Shown here: in pieces, positions 1 through 8,681 of the stretch
Layout of the letters: each line of letters begins with the position of its first letter
How positions within the stretch are numbered: position 1 is the first letter of the stretch
Assembly (NCBI RefSeq): GCF_035704785.1
Contig: NZ_DASSWP010000030.1
Location: forward strand, 23,156 to 87,155
Reading direction: 5' to 3'
Length of the DNA stretch: 64,000 bases
Source of the DNA: Gracilimonas sp035704785
Lineage (GTDB): Bacteria; Bacteroidota; Rhodothermia; Balneolales; Balneolaceae
Notes under the pieces: generated by a model
What the model saw: only the letters and a program-made list of their open reading frames with translations
Told to the model about the DNA's origin: nothing
Database searches by the model: none
Program-made: the position numbers and the translations under genes

Positions 1-1
1 G

Positions 2-1078
2 ACCATCTTTGCGGTAATGTGTGCCGGAGTATTTCCGGCCATTCACGTTGGACGTATCTGGGCTATCTACTGGGTATTCCCAATTCCTAACCAAATGGCT
101 ATGTGGCCCAACTTCAACTCTCCCCTTCTTTGGGATGTGTTTGCCGTTTCTACATACTTCACCGTATCCTTTTTGTTCTGGTACGTTGGCTTGGTTCCCG
201 ATCTTGCTACCATCCGCGACCGTGCCACTGATAAGGTTCGAAAGGTTGCTTATGGAATCTTCGCTTTAGGCTGGACCGGCTCAAACCGCCACTGGTGGAA
301 TTATGAAAAAGCATACATGATCTTAGCCGGATTAGCTACTCCACTGGTACTTTCTGTTCACACTATCGTATCCTTTGACTTTGCTGTTTCTTTGATACCG
401 GGCTGGCACACCACCATCTTCCCTCCATATTTCGTTGCCGGGGCTATTTTCTCCGGTTTTGCAATGGTGCTTACGCTGATGATCGTTGCCCGCAAGATCT
501 ACGGAATGAAGGATATCATGACCGATGATCACATGGAGAAAATGAATATTGTGATATTGGTTACCGGCTCCATGGTAGGTTTTGCCTATATGATGGAATT
601 CTTCATCGCCTGGTATAGTGGCGTTGAATACGAAAAAGCTATTTTTATACTGAGAGCAACCGGTCCTTATGCATGGGCTTACTGGGCTATGATGACCTGT
701 AACGTGCTCTCTCCTCAGTTCTTCTGGTCTAAGAAATTACGCCGCAGTGTCGGGTTCACTTTCTTTATCTCTATTGTGGTAAATATCGGTATGTGGTTTG
801 AACGATTTGTAATTACAGTTACTTCACTGGCAAACGATTACCTGCCATCAAGCTGGGGTTATTATTCCCCTACTATCTGGGATGTTTTGACTTACGTTGG
901 AACATTCGGCCTCTTTTTCACCATGTTCCTGCTGTTCCTGCGCTTCCTTCCAATGGTTGCACTTGCAGAGATCAAAGCGGTAATACCACAAGCCGATCCT
1001 CATAACTATGATGAGGAAACCGGTGAATTCCATAAGCCAAAAATAGAAGTACCGAAACCTCAATCTGGGAAGGTTTAA
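2..1078 (+). CDS. actC: Alternative complex III subunit ActC (NrfD-like), 5' end cut
   Basis: Integral membrane subunit of alternative complex III (ACIII), the quinol:cytochrome c/oxidase oxidoreductase that replaces cytochrome bc1 in many Bacteroidota. The visible 358 codons are a NrfD/PsrC-type polytopic protein with many hydrophobic helices and aromatic-rich loops such as GSNRHWWNYEKAY. The frame is open to the first base of the window and the first ATG (17) falls inside a membrane segment, so the real start lies upstream. The C-terminus is a short charged tail ending KPQSGKV. actD follows 5 bp downstream, so actA and actB are expected just left of the window. In this family ActC and ActF form the membrane quinol-oxidising part. 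The family call is firm because of the act gene order. Confidence 0.93.
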   Translation, partial: TIFAVMCAGVFPAIHVGRIWAIYWVFPIPNQMAMWPNFNSPLLWDVFAVSTYFTVSFLFWYVGLVPDLATIRDRATDKVRKVAYGIFALGWTGSNRHWWNYEKAYMILAGLATPLVLSVHTIVSFDFAVSLIPGWHTTIFPPYFVAGAIFSGFAMVLTLMIVARKIYGMKDIMTDDHMEKMNIVILVTGSMVGFAYMMEFFIAWYSGVEYEKAIFILRATGPYAWAYWAMMTCNVLSPQFFWSKKLRRSVGFTFFISIVVNIGMWFERFVITVTSLANDYLPSSWGYYSPTIWDVLTYVGTFGLFFTMFLLFLRFLPMVALAEIKAVIPQADPHNYDEETGEFHKPKIEVPKPQSGKV

Positions 1079-1083
1079 CAATT

Positions 1084-1629
1084 ATGAGTACGACTGATCA
1101 AAATAATTTATACGGAATTGTTGCTGAGTTTAAAACTCCTAAGCAACTTATTGATATTGCCAAAAAAATGGTGGAATCAGGCTACAACAATTTTGATACC
1201 TTCAGCCCTTTCCCCATTCATGGAATGGATAAAGCCATGAAACTTAAAAAATCGAAATTGGGCTGGATTGTACTTATATGTGGTTTAATCGGTTTTACCG
1301 GTGCTATCGCCATGATGTATTATATGGCTGTAGTTGACTATCCGATGAACATTAGCGGTAAGCCATTTTTCAATGCACCCGCCTGGGTTCCCATCACTTT
1401 TGAATTGACCGTATTGCTATCATCTTTTGGCGCTGTATTTGGGATGTTTTACCTGAATGGGCTTCCAAAGCTTAACAATCCTCTTTTTAATGTAGAACGC
1501 TTTAAAAAAGTAACTGATGATAAATTCTTTGCCTGCATCGAAGCTGACGATGATAAATTTGAAGCTGACGAAGTAAAGAAACTGTTTAAGGAAGCCGGAG
1601 CTACCCATATCGAGGAAGTTTATGAATAA
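1084..1629 (+). CDS. actD: Alternative complex III subunit ActD (DUF3341)
   Basis: ActD, a small membrane-anchored ACIII subunit of 181 aa, the usual length for DUF3341. An N-terminal soluble domain begins LYGIVAEFKTPKQLIDIAKK and continues through the family motif YDTFSPFPIHGMD-like (here NFDTFSPFPIHGMDKAM). Two transmembrane helices follow, at about residues 59-82 and 104-124, and then an acidic C-terminal domain. The family role is structural within the membrane arm; no redox cofactor is bound. It sits 5 bp after actC and overlaps actE by 8 bp, which points to translational coupling within one operon. Confidence 0.92.
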   Translation: MSTTDQNNLYGIVAEFKTPKQLIDIAKKMVESGYNNFDTFSPFPIHGMDKAMKLKKSKLGWIVLICGLIGFTGAIAMMYYMAVVDYPMNISGKPFFNAPAWVPITFELTVLLSSFGAVFGMFYLNGLPKLNNPLFNVERFKKVTDDKFFACIEADDDKFEADEVKKLFKEAGATHIEEVYE

Positions 1630-2659
1630 AAAGAACACGCAAATATCATTTCCAGGAATGAATTTTAAAGGAATGTTTAAGATTGCGGGCATTGTTGCGC
1701 TCGGAGTCTCCCTCTCGGCTTGTCAGGGGCAGCTTTCAGAAAAGCCGCCTATCCATCCCAATATGAACATGGATCAACAGCCTAGAAAAGAAGCTCAGGA
1801 AGTTAACAATTTCTTTGCAGACGGCCGGTCCATGCGCCCCCCTGTAAAAGGGACTGTTGCTCGCGGATTAGCAAAATTAGATACCGAATATTACGAAGGC
1901 GTTGATGAGAACGGAGAATATATCGAACGTATTCCGGTTGATCTCACCCGATCTTTCCTATATCGGGGTAAAGAACGCTATGAAATTTTTTGCACTCCTT
2001 GTCACGGCCAAACCGGTGCGGGTAATGGTATTATCATGGAGGGAAATTATGGATATGTTCCGGCTCCTTCCTACCATGATCAACGTGTGAGAAACCTTTC
2101 GGATGGCGAACTTTATTCCGCTATTTATAACGGTGTGCGAACCATGCCTTCTTATGCTAGCCAAATTGATGTTGAAGACCGATGGGCCATTGTAGCTTAT
2201 ATCCGTGCGCTTCAGGAAAGCCAGAATATCAGTGAGGAGGAACTGCAACAGTATGATGTTGATATCGCTTCCCTGAATTCAAAAGCAGCTGAAGAACAAG
2301 CAGTAGCTGATTCTATTGCAGCTGCCCGGGAAGCCAGTTCAAAAGGACAGGAACCGACTATCGAACTTGGGCAGGAAGCTATAACAGCCAATGCCTGTGG
2401 AACCTGCCACAGTGAAGACGGTACAGCCGGCATCGGACCAACATGGGCCGGATTATTCGGAAGTGAAGGTGAGGTTATCACCGAGGGTGGTGAAACCATT
2501 ACTGTAACAAAAGATGAAGACTACATTCGGGAATCGATTGTTGAGCCGAACGCCAAGAAACCTGTTGATTTTGCTCAGGGCGTGATGGCCTCCTACAGTT
2601 ACCTATCTGATGTTGAGATAGAATCCATTATCCTGTACATAAAAAATCTTGAAAACTAA
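1622..2659 (+). CDS. actE: Diheme ActE: lipoprotein cytochrome c of alternative complex III with an extra cytochrome domain
   Basis: Periplasmic cytochrome c lipoprotein of ACIII. A lipobox ends at Cys34 (LGVSLSAC). The first cytochrome domain has CTPCH at 124-128 and a distal Met in a TMPSYA motif. A charged Ala/Glu helix linker (about 198-245) leads to a second cytochrome domain with CGTCH at 259-263 and a candidate Met ligand (GVMASYS). Characterised ActE proteins carry one haem, so the 345 aa length with two CxxCH motifs is unusual. The second domain closely matches the C-terminal cytochrome domain of CoxB in the same operon (shared IGPT, GLFG, YIRESI and LSD blocks). The start overlaps actD. 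Its role is to pass electrons from the ActA/ActB side to the oxidase. Confidence 0.9.
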   Translation: MNKKNTQISFPGMNFKGMFKIAGIVALGVSLSACQGQLSEKPPIHPNMNMDQQPRKEAQEVNNFFADGRSMRPPVKGTVARGLAKLDTEYYEGVDENGEYIERIPVDLTRSFLYRGKERYEIFCTPCHGQTGAGNGIIMEGNYGYVPAPSYHDQRVRNLSDGELYSAIYNGVRTMPSYASQIDVEDRWAIVAYIRALQESQNISEEELQQYDVDIASLNSKAAEEQAVADSIAAAREASSKGQEPTIELGQEAITANACGTCHSEDGTAGIGPTWAGLFGSEGEVITEGGETITVTKDEDYIRESIVEPNAKKPVDFAQGVMASYSYLSDVEIESIILYIKNLEN

Positions 2660-2684
2660 GAACTTTGCTTAATTCACTTACACA

Positions 2685-3896
2685 ATGAGTCATAAGCCTA
2701 CAATAACAGATTCTTTACAATTTCCAGCTGACAGCAAAGTTCCTCGTGCCTTATTTGGGATCGGTACAGTTGGTCTTATTGCTACCATTATAGGTTACTT
2801 CTTTGATGCCAATCAGTTTTTCTTTTCGTACTTAGTCAGCTTTACTTTTTTTACAGGCATAGCATTAGCCGCATTGATCATGGTTATGCTTCACCATATT
2901 ACCCGTTCCAGCTGGGGAGTTCTTTTTAGACGAATTGCAGAAACTTTATCCGCCAATTTATGGATATGGGCTATTTTTATCCTTCCGGTGATTCTCGGTA
3001 TCCATAATCTATACCACTGGAGTCACCCCGAACTGTTGGACTACTCAAGCTCCGAGTTTGACAAGATCATATCCGGTAAATCGGCTTACCTGAATTCAAC
3101 TTTTTTCATCATCCGCCAGGTCATCTATTTTGTGATCTGGGGATATTTGGGCTATAAGCTTCACAAGGTATCCGTTGAAATGGACAAAACCGATGACTGG
3201 GGTCTGACATATTTACTTCGAAAAGTAAGTGCCCCCGGCATCTTGCTATTTGCACTTACTGTAGCTTTTGCAAGTTTCGATTGGTTGATGTCGCTTGATC
3301 CCCACTGGTTCTCTACCATGTTCGGCGTGTATTTCTTTGCGATCAGCTTCCAGGCATTATGGCCTGTAATGATCTTACTTGTGTTTTATATGCAGCGGAA
3401 AGGACTTCTTGCCAATACTATTCGTCAAGTGCATATCTACGATCTGGGTGCCTGGTTCTTTGCCTTCACCATATTTTACGCTTATATCGCTTTTAGTCAG
3501 TTTTTACTTATTTATTACGCGAATATTCCGGAGGAAACCATTTGGTATTTCCATAGATTGGAAGGCGGATGGGAGTTTATAGCGTACAGCTTGTTAATCT
3601 TCCGCTTTGCCGTGCCTTTCCTGATTCTCCTGAATCGTGAGGCCAAAAAGAATAGAACCATTCTTGGTGGAGTTTCAGTATTGGTACTCATTATTCACTT
3701 TGCAGAAATTTATTGGATAGCGATGCCGGCTTTGTACGACCATGGCATTAGCTTCAGTTGGATGGATATCACAGCCTTTCTTGGATTAGGAGGCCTGTTC
3801 TTTGGATTATTCTTCCATACTTTCAAGAAACACAGCATGGTTCCAGAAAATGATCCTAAATTGGATGACTGTCTCTCTAAATCGTATCATCAATAA
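2685..3896 (+). CDS. actF: Alternative complex III subunit ActF
   Basis: Second NrfD-like membrane subunit of ACIII, 403 aa with about ten hydrophobic helices. The family-typical order is visible: a soluble N-terminal tail, helix pairs, and conserved loops such as NLYHWSHPE and SFDWLMSLDPHWFSTMFGVY. ActF pairs with ActC in the membrane and is proposed in the ACIII literature to line a proton path. The gene lies 25 bp after actE and 11 bp before the HTH-membrane protein, so it appears to be in the same transcript. The C-terminus is a short polar tail. Confidence 0.92.
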   Translation: MSHKPTITDSLQFPADSKVPRALFGIGTVGLIATIIGYFFDANQFFFSYLVSFTFFTGIALAALIMVMLHHITRSSWGVLFRRIAETLSANLWIWAIFILPVILGIHNLYHWSHPELLDYSSSEFDKIISGKSAYLNSTFFIIRQVIYFVIWGYLGYKLHKVSVEMDKTDDWGLTYLLRKVSAPGILLFALTVAFASFDWLMSLDPHWFSTMFGVYFFAISFQALWPVMILLVFYMQRKGLLANTIRQVHIYDLGAWFFAFTIFYAYIAFSQFLLIYYANIPEETIWYFHRLEGGWEFIAYSLLIFRFAVPFLILLNREAKKNRTILGGVSVLVLIIHFAEIYWIAMPALYDHGISFSWMDITAFLGLGGLFFGLFFHTFKKHSMVPENDPKLDDCLSKSYHQ

Positions 3897-3907
3897 TCGA
3901 ATTACCG

Positions 3908-4444
3908 ATGTCAGAAAAGTATAGTTCAGAATTTAAAGCTAAAGTAGCACTCGAAGCCGTATCACAGAGTCGTTCTGTAATTCAGAAGATCGCTGAAAAG
4001 CATGACATATCTGAAGAAGAGGTGATCTCCTGGGCAGCACAATTAAATGAAGATGCTGCCAGTTTATTTGGTGCAGAAACAACCCATGTTGATGACGGCG
4101 GTGAAGTTGAAGATGTTGACATCACTACTAATGATGAGGAATTTGCCGCAGCTGTTTCCCACGGAGTGATGAGCGATAACCTGAATTACGGTAAACTCAT
4201 TTTCTGGTCTACCCTTGGAGCTTCTCTTGTAATAATTTTTGTTATAGGATTGGTTTATTTTTCTCAGTATAGCTTATTTGAAGCACAAAAAGAGGCTTCT
4301 TCAAGAGTAACATATTCTGATTTCAGTGCTTTAGTGGCTGAACAAAAACAAGAATTAAACAGTTTTGGTGTAGTTGACCTCGAAGAAGGTATCTACAGAA
4401 TTCCTATTGACAGCGCTATTAACAGAATAGCCATAGAAGACTAA
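3908..4444 (+). CDS. Transposase-type HTH fused to a single membrane helix, respiratory operon member
   Basis: A 178 aa protein of unknown role. Residues 1-46 look like the DNA-binding HTH of IS3-family OrfA/Transposase_8 proteins (YSSEFKAKVALEAV, then IAEKHDISEEEVISWAAQL). An acidic linker (about 56-85) follows, then one transmembrane helix (about 97-118) and a periplasmic tail ending YRIPIDSAINRIAIED. There is no catalytic DDE domain and no IS ends are seen. Spacing to actF (11 bp) and sco1 (7 bp) fits a normal operon gene, so this looks like a domesticated domain and not a mobile element. The IPIDSA tail resembles short motifs in other oxidase-linked Bacteroidota proteins, but that is only an impression. 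A redox- or assembly-linked regulator is possible but unproven. Confidence 0.8.
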   Translation: MSEKYSSEFKAKVALEAVSQSRSVIQKIAEKHDISEEEVISWAAQLNEDAASLFGAETTHVDDGGEVEDVDITTNDEEFAAAVSHGVMSDNLNYGKLIFWSTLGASLVIIFVIGLVYFSQYSLFEAQKEASSRVTYSDFSALVAEQKQELNSFGVVDLEEGIYRIPIDSAINRIAIED

Positions 4445-4451
4445 AATAATC

Positions 4452-5282
4452 ATGAGACTTTTTACACTGTTAGCTCATATGTTGCTTGCAGTGTTTCTGA
4501 CTTCACAGGCTGCTTTGGCGCAGTTAAACCGTGAACAACCGGATGCATTGCAAGATCTTGGCATCGATGAACATTTGGGAGATATCATCCCTCTTGATGC
4601 CAAATTTGCAACTTCAGAAGGTGACAGTGTTCTTTTAAATGAACTTCTTGAAGAAGGTAAACCGATTTTATTGAATCCATTGTATTACGAATGCCCCATG
4701 TTGTGTGGGTTAGTTTTGGATGGAACAATCAACGTAATTGAAGAACTGGATTGGAAACCCGGTAAAGATTTTATTGTTATATCTGTCAGTATTGATCCGG
4801 ATGAAGATACTGAACTTGCGGCTCGGTCTAAACAAAATTACCTGAGCCAAATGGATTCAACCACCAAAGCAGGGTGGTATTTTTTGACCGGCAACAAGAC
4901 ACAGATTGACAAAGTAGTTGAAGCCGTTGGGTTTCGATACAAAGAAATTGAAGGCACAGGTGAATATGCCCACAGTGCAGCAATTATACTCCTGAGTCCT
5001 GATGGGAAAATAACCCGTTATCTGTACGGTATTTCCTATGATGAATTTAATGTTCGCAGTGCTCTATATGAGGCCGCAGATGGAAAGATTGGAAACACCA
5101 TAGACAAAATTGTCATGTACTGTTATCAATATGATCCTGATTCCGGTAGTTATACGCCGGTAGCAATTAATATTATGAAGCTTGGTGGCTTGGCTACGCT
5201 GATATTTCTCGGTATATTCTTGGGTTCGCTTTGGCTTCGCGAAAAACGCAAAAAACAAACCTCAAAAACTGATATTAACTAA
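4452..5282 (+). CDS. sco1: SCO1/SenC copper chaperone for the CuA site
   Basis: Thioredoxin-fold SCO protein that delivers copper to, or reduces, the CuA centre of cytochrome oxidase subunit II. It has an N-terminal signal peptide (residues 1-23, ending ALAQ). The copper-binding CPMLC motif is at 81-85, and the conserved His lies in EYAHSAAIILL. Unlike many SCO proteins it also has a C-terminal membrane helix (about 240-262, LGGLATLIFLGIFLGSLW) followed by a lysine-rich cytoplasmic tail. The stop overlaps the coxB start (TAATG), so its substrate protein is made from the next gene. Confidence 0.93.
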   Translation: MRLFTLLAHMLLAVFLTSQAALAQLNREQPDALQDLGIDEHLGDIIPLDAKFATSEGDSVLLNELLEEGKPILLNPLYYECPMLCGLVLDGTINVIEELDWKPGKDFIVISVSIDPDEDTELAARSKQNYLSQMDSTTKAGWYFLTGNKTQIDKVVEAVGFRYKEIEGTGEYAHSAAIILLSPDGKITRYLYGISYDEFNVRSALYEAADGKIGNTIDKIVMYCYQYDPDSGSYTPVAINIMKLGGLATLIFLGIFLGSLWLREKRKKQTSKTDIN

Positions 5283-6226
5283 TGGGCAGTTTATTCGATT
5301 TTATGCTTCCGGAGCTTAAATCTCCATTAACAGGAGCAAGTACCGATGCAGTGATGGCTTTCATCCACATTGTAAGCTTCATTATTCTTGCCGGTGTCAC
5401 GATCGCATTGATCTATTTTGCGATCAAGTATAAGCGCAAGTCTGAAGACGACGAAACGCCACTGATCACCCACAACAATAAGCTTGAGATCACTTGGTCA
5501 GTAATACCCCTTCTTCTGGTATTCATCGTATTTGGATGGGGATATAAAGGGTGGCTGAATCTTAAAACCCCTCCTGATAACGCTTACGAGATCCATGTTT
5601 CTGCTTACAAGTGGGGATGGACCTTCAGCTATGAAAATGGTGCTCAGGTTGGAAATGAAGTTCATGTACCCGCAGGTCGCCCCGTTAAATTAGTGATGCA
5701 GTCAGAAGATGTATTGCACTCCTTTTTTGTACCGGCCTTTCGTATTAAGCAAGATGTGCTCCCTAACAGGTATACCACAGTATGGTTTCAGGTAGAAGAG
5801 CCGGGTGAATCTCAGGTTTTTTGTACGGAATATTGCGGAACCTCTCACTCTGATATGTTAGCCACTGTAGTGGCTCATACTCCAGATGACTTTGAAAGCT
5901 GGCTTTCAGAACAAGGTTCAGGCAGTGGAGGAACACCCGTAGAAAGGGGTGAAAACCTGATTAGTATTCAAGGGTGTGTAACCTGTCATTCTGTTGATGG
6001 TTCAGAGAAAATTGGCCCAACTTTCCAGGGACTATTTGGCCGCGAAGAAACGATGACCGATGGAACTACTCTGACCGTTGATGAGAATTACATTAGAGAA
6101 TCTATTTTGGATCCCGGAGCAAAAATTGTTGAAGGATATCAAAACCAGATGGTTAGTTACGAAGGTCGCTTAAGTGACGAAGACATCTCCGATATTATTG
6201 AATACATTAAAACTTTAGAAGATTAA
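5282..6226 (+). CDS. coxB: caa3-type cytochrome c oxidase subunit II with C-terminal cytochrome c
   Basis: Subunit II of a caa3 oxidase. Two N-terminal membrane helices (about 22-46 and 68-87) precede a cupredoxin domain. Its CuA ligands are visible around CTEYCGTSHSDM, with cysteines at 181 and 185 and the following His and Met. A fused class I cytochrome c domain has CVTCH at 232-236 and a Met ligand in QMVSYEGRLSD. The length (314 aa) and architecture match caa3 oxidases of Rhodothermus and Thermus. The cytochrome domain is a close sibling of the second cytochrome domain of ActE. No cleavable signal peptide is obvious. The gene abuts coxA with one intervening base. Confidence 0.95.
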   Translation: MGSLFDFMLPELKSPLTGASTDAVMAFIHIVSFIILAGVTIALIYFAIKYKRKSEDDETPLITHNNKLEITWSVIPLLLVFIVFGWGYKGWLNLKTPPDNAYEIHVSAYKWGWTFSYENGAQVGNEVHVPAGRPVKLVMQSEDVLHSFFVPAFRIKQDVLPNRYTTVWFQVEEPGESQVFCTEYCGTSHSDMLATVVAHTPDDFESWLSEQGSGSGGTPVERGENLISIQGCVTCHSVDGSEKIGPTFQGLFGREETMTDGTTLTVDENYIRESILDPGAKIVEGYQNQMVSYEGRLSDEDISDIIEYIKTLED

Positions 6227-6227
6227 T

Positions 6228-7931
6228 ATGTCAACAGCTGAAGTAACTCCGGAATCTACCGGAACAAAAAAGACATTAAAAGTAAAACGGTACAAGCCGT
6301 CCGAAGACCCCAAAAATACCTATTTAACCGATGAAAAAGGTCTATGGGCTTGGATGACCACTGTAGATCATAAAAAGATCGGGCTCATGTACCTGGGCTC
6401 AGTTACTTTCTTTTTCTTATTAGGCGGTATTTTAGCACTTCTTTTAAGGACAGAACTTTTAACACCTGCCAAAACCTTCATTGAGGCCGATACCTACAAT
6501 CAGTTCTTCACGCTCCACGGAGCTATCATGGTATTCTTTGTGCTAATACCCTCCATCCCTGCCGCGCTTGGAAACTTTGTACTTCCTATGCAGCTTGGAG
6601 CAAAGGATGTAGCGTTTCCGAGGCTCAACCTCGCCAGTTTCTATATCTATGTTATTGGAGCCATTTTTACATTCATTGCTCTTGCAAATAATGGATTAGA
6701 CACCGGCTGGACCTTCTACACTCCTTACAGTACCGAATCTTCATCGAGTGTAATATGGGTAACGCTTGGGGTTTTCATACTTGGATTTTCATCCATATTA
6801 ACCGGTACTAACTTTATTGCCACCATTCACAAGTTACGGGCACCCGGTATTACCTGGGGTAAACTTCCTTTGAATTTATGGGCATTATATGCCACAAGTA
6901 TTATTCAGGTACTTGCTACTCCTGTATTAGCTATTACAGTTTTGCTTCTTACTATGGAGCGTGCTCTTGGAATAGGAATTTTTGATCCGGCTCTTGGCGG
7001 TGACCCGGTTTTATTCCAGCATTTCTTCTGGTTCTACTCTCACCCCGCTGTATATATTATGATCGTGCCTGCCTTTGGGATCATCTCTGAAGTGATCACT
7101 ACCTTCTCCAAGAAACATATTTTTGGATATTGGGCGATCGCACTTTCATCCCTAGCCATTGCCTTTATTGGATTCCTCGTATGGGGACACCACATGTTCA
7201 CCTCAGGTCAGTCGGCTGTAGCAACCACCGTTTTCTCATTCCTAACTTTCTTAGTGGGAATCCCGACCGGTATTAAGATCCTGAACTGGGTTGCTACCTT
7301 ATACAAAGGTTCTATTCAAATGAAATCTCCGATGATCTATGTATTCAGCTTCTTGTTCATATTCTCTATCGGTGGATTTACAGGGATCATGCTTGGAGCA
7401 CTTTCAGCCGATATTCACCTTCACGATACCTATTATGTGGTAGCCCACTTTCACTATGTGATGATGGGTGGTACCCTGATTTCATTTCTTGCCGGACTCC
7501 ACTATTGGTGGCCAAAAATGACAGGGAAGATGTACAACGAATTTCAGGCTAAGATTGGAGCTGCTTTAATTTTCATCGGCTTTAACACGACCTTCCTTCC
7601 GCAGTTCATTATGGGATCGCAGGGAATGCCTCGACGATATTATAACTACATAGATCAGTTTACCATATTCCACCAAACTTCAACTATCGGTTCTTATATA
7701 CTTGGAGTTGGATTCTTACTGATCGCTTACTACTTAGCAAAATCATTAATGAGTGGTGAAAAAGCCGGTTCAAATCCATGGGGAAGCCGTGGTTTGGAAT
7801 GGCAGGCAACATCACCACCTGATTTCCACAACTTCGATCACACTCCGGTGATCATTAATGGTCCTTATGACTATCACAGGCCTATGGAAGAATTCCAGCT
7901 TGGCTTGGCGAATGAAGACAAAGATCACTGA
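6228..7931 (+). CDS. coxA: caa3-type cytochrome c oxidase subunit I, A2 subfamily
   Basis: Catalytic haem-copper subunit of 567 aa with twelve predicted helices. Visible signatures are the haem a ligand region (FTLHGAIMVFF), the CuB and cross-linked His-Tyr motif YSHPAVY at 270-276, the CuB histidines in WGHHMFTSG, the K-channel GIPTGIKI, and the haem-binding HDTYYVVAHFHYVMMGG. The D-channel Glu of A1 enzymes (HPEVY) is Ala here and is preceded by Tyr-Ser, the signature of subfamily A2 as in Rhodothermus marinus caa3. The long hydrophilic N-terminus is lysine-rich. The stop overlaps a small ORF (TGATG). Confidence 0.97.
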   Translation: MSTAEVTPESTGTKKTLKVKRYKPSEDPKNTYLTDEKGLWAWMTTVDHKKIGLMYLGSVTFFFLLGGILALLLRTELLTPAKTFIEADTYNQFFTLHGAIMVFFVLIPSIPAALGNFVLPMQLGAKDVAFPRLNLASFYIYVIGAIFTFIALANNGLDTGWTFYTPYSTESSSSVIWVTLGVFILGFSSILTGTNFIATIHKLRAPGITWGKLPLNLWALYATSIIQVLATPVLAITVLLLTMERALGIGIFDPALGGDPVLFQHFFWFYSHPAVYIMIVPAFGIISEVITTFSKKHIFGYWAIALSSLAIAFIGFLVWGHHMFTSGQSAVATTVFSFLTFLVGIPTGIKILNWVATLYKGSIQMKSPMIYVFSFLFIFSIGGFTGIMLGALSADIHLHDTYYVVAHFHYVMMGGTLISFLAGLHYWWPKMTGKMYNEFQAKIGAALIFIGFNTTFLPQFIMGSQGMPRRYYNYIDQFTIFHQTSTIGSYILGVGFLLIAYYLAKSLMSGEKAGSNPWGSRGLEWQATSPPDFHNFDHTPVIINGPYDYHRPMEEFQLGLANEDKDH

Positions 7932-8002
7932 TGAAAATTGAAGCTCGGAAAAGAGTAGAAAACAAAAAAATGCAAACCAACAAAACACAACTCGGGAAGT
8001 AA
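7931..8002 (+). CDS. Possible 23-residue basic microprotein between coxA and coxC
   Basis: An ATG inside the coxA stop (TGATG) opens a 23-codon frame. Its TAA ends exactly one base before the coxC ATG, so it fills the whole gap. The predicted peptide begins MKIEARKRVENKK, is strongly basic and has no membrane segment. The geometry suggests translational coupling, but the GGGAAG near its end could serve only as the coxC ribosome site. No homologue is known to me. A spacer with a chance frame is the alternative. Confidence 0.35.
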   Translation: MKIEARKRVENKKMQTNKTQLGK

Positions 8003-8653
8003 ATGGCGAATCATTCGACTTCACACCCTACGCATGTGCATCATCACTTTGTTGATTCCGATCAGCAATTTGATACCGCAAAATTGGGTATGTGGGTGTT
8101 CTTAGTAAACGAAATCTTATTTTTTGGCGGGTTATTCTGTGCCTATATCGTTTATAGAGCATGGTATCCGGAACTATTCCAAATGGCTGCACTTGAGCTC
8201 AATACCTTTTGGGGAGCAGTAAACACTGTTGTTCTTATCGGTAGTAGTTTAACGGTAGCTATGGCCATACGGTCTGCCCAGAAAGATCAAATGAAAGGGT
8301 TAAAAATAAACCTTCTCATAACTATTGGCCTTGCAGTGGTATTTATGGTTATTAAAGGCTTTGAGTATGCCCATAAGTTTGAGCTTGGCATTTTCCCGGG
8401 TGAGTATTACACCTATGAAGGTCTTGATCATCCACAGGCAGCTATTTTCTTTAGTATCTATTATATGCTGACCGGTGTTCACGCTTTGCACGTTTTGATC
8501 GGTATCGGCTTGATCTACTGGATCTACCGAAGAGCAAAGAAAGGAGAATTTAGCAGCGAGTACTATACTCCTGTTGAGATTACAGGACTTTACTGGCACT
8601 TGGTTGACCTTATATGGATCTTCCTCTTCCCGCTACTTTACCTCATTGAATGA
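8003..8653 (+). CDS. coxC: Cytochrome c oxidase subunit III
   Basis: Subunit III (216 aa), a polytopic protein that stabilises subunit I. After a His-rich polar N-terminus it has five to six hydrophobic helices. Family landmarks include KLGMWVFLVNEILFFGGLF, an internal KGFEY segment and the C-terminal WHLVDLIWIFLFPLLYL. The shortened form, without the two extra N-terminal helices of mitochondrial COX3, is usual for bacterial caa3 enzymes. GGGAAG lies about 7 bp before the ATG. It is followed 28 bp later by coxD. Confidence 0.95.
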   Translation: MANHSTSHPTHVHHHFVDSDQQFDTAKLGMWVFLVNEILFFGGLFCAYIVYRAWYPELFQMAALELNTFWGAVNTVVLIGSSLTVAMAIRSAQKDQMKGLKINLLITIGLAVVFMVIKGFEYAHKFELGIFPGEYYTYEGLDHPQAAIFFSIYYMLTGVHALHVLIGIGLIYWIYRRAKKGEFSSEYYTPVEITGLYWHLVDLIWIFLFPLLYLIE

Positions 8654-8681
8654 CAGACTTTATCCTAAACGATTTTAGACT

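Noticed and set aside
332..532. Short minus-strand frame inside actC
   Set aside because: It is fully antisense to a strong family match and has no features of its own.
3908..4444. An insertion sequence at the HTH gene
   Set aside because: No second ORF, DDE domain, terminal inverted repeats or target duplication; spacing is that of an operon.
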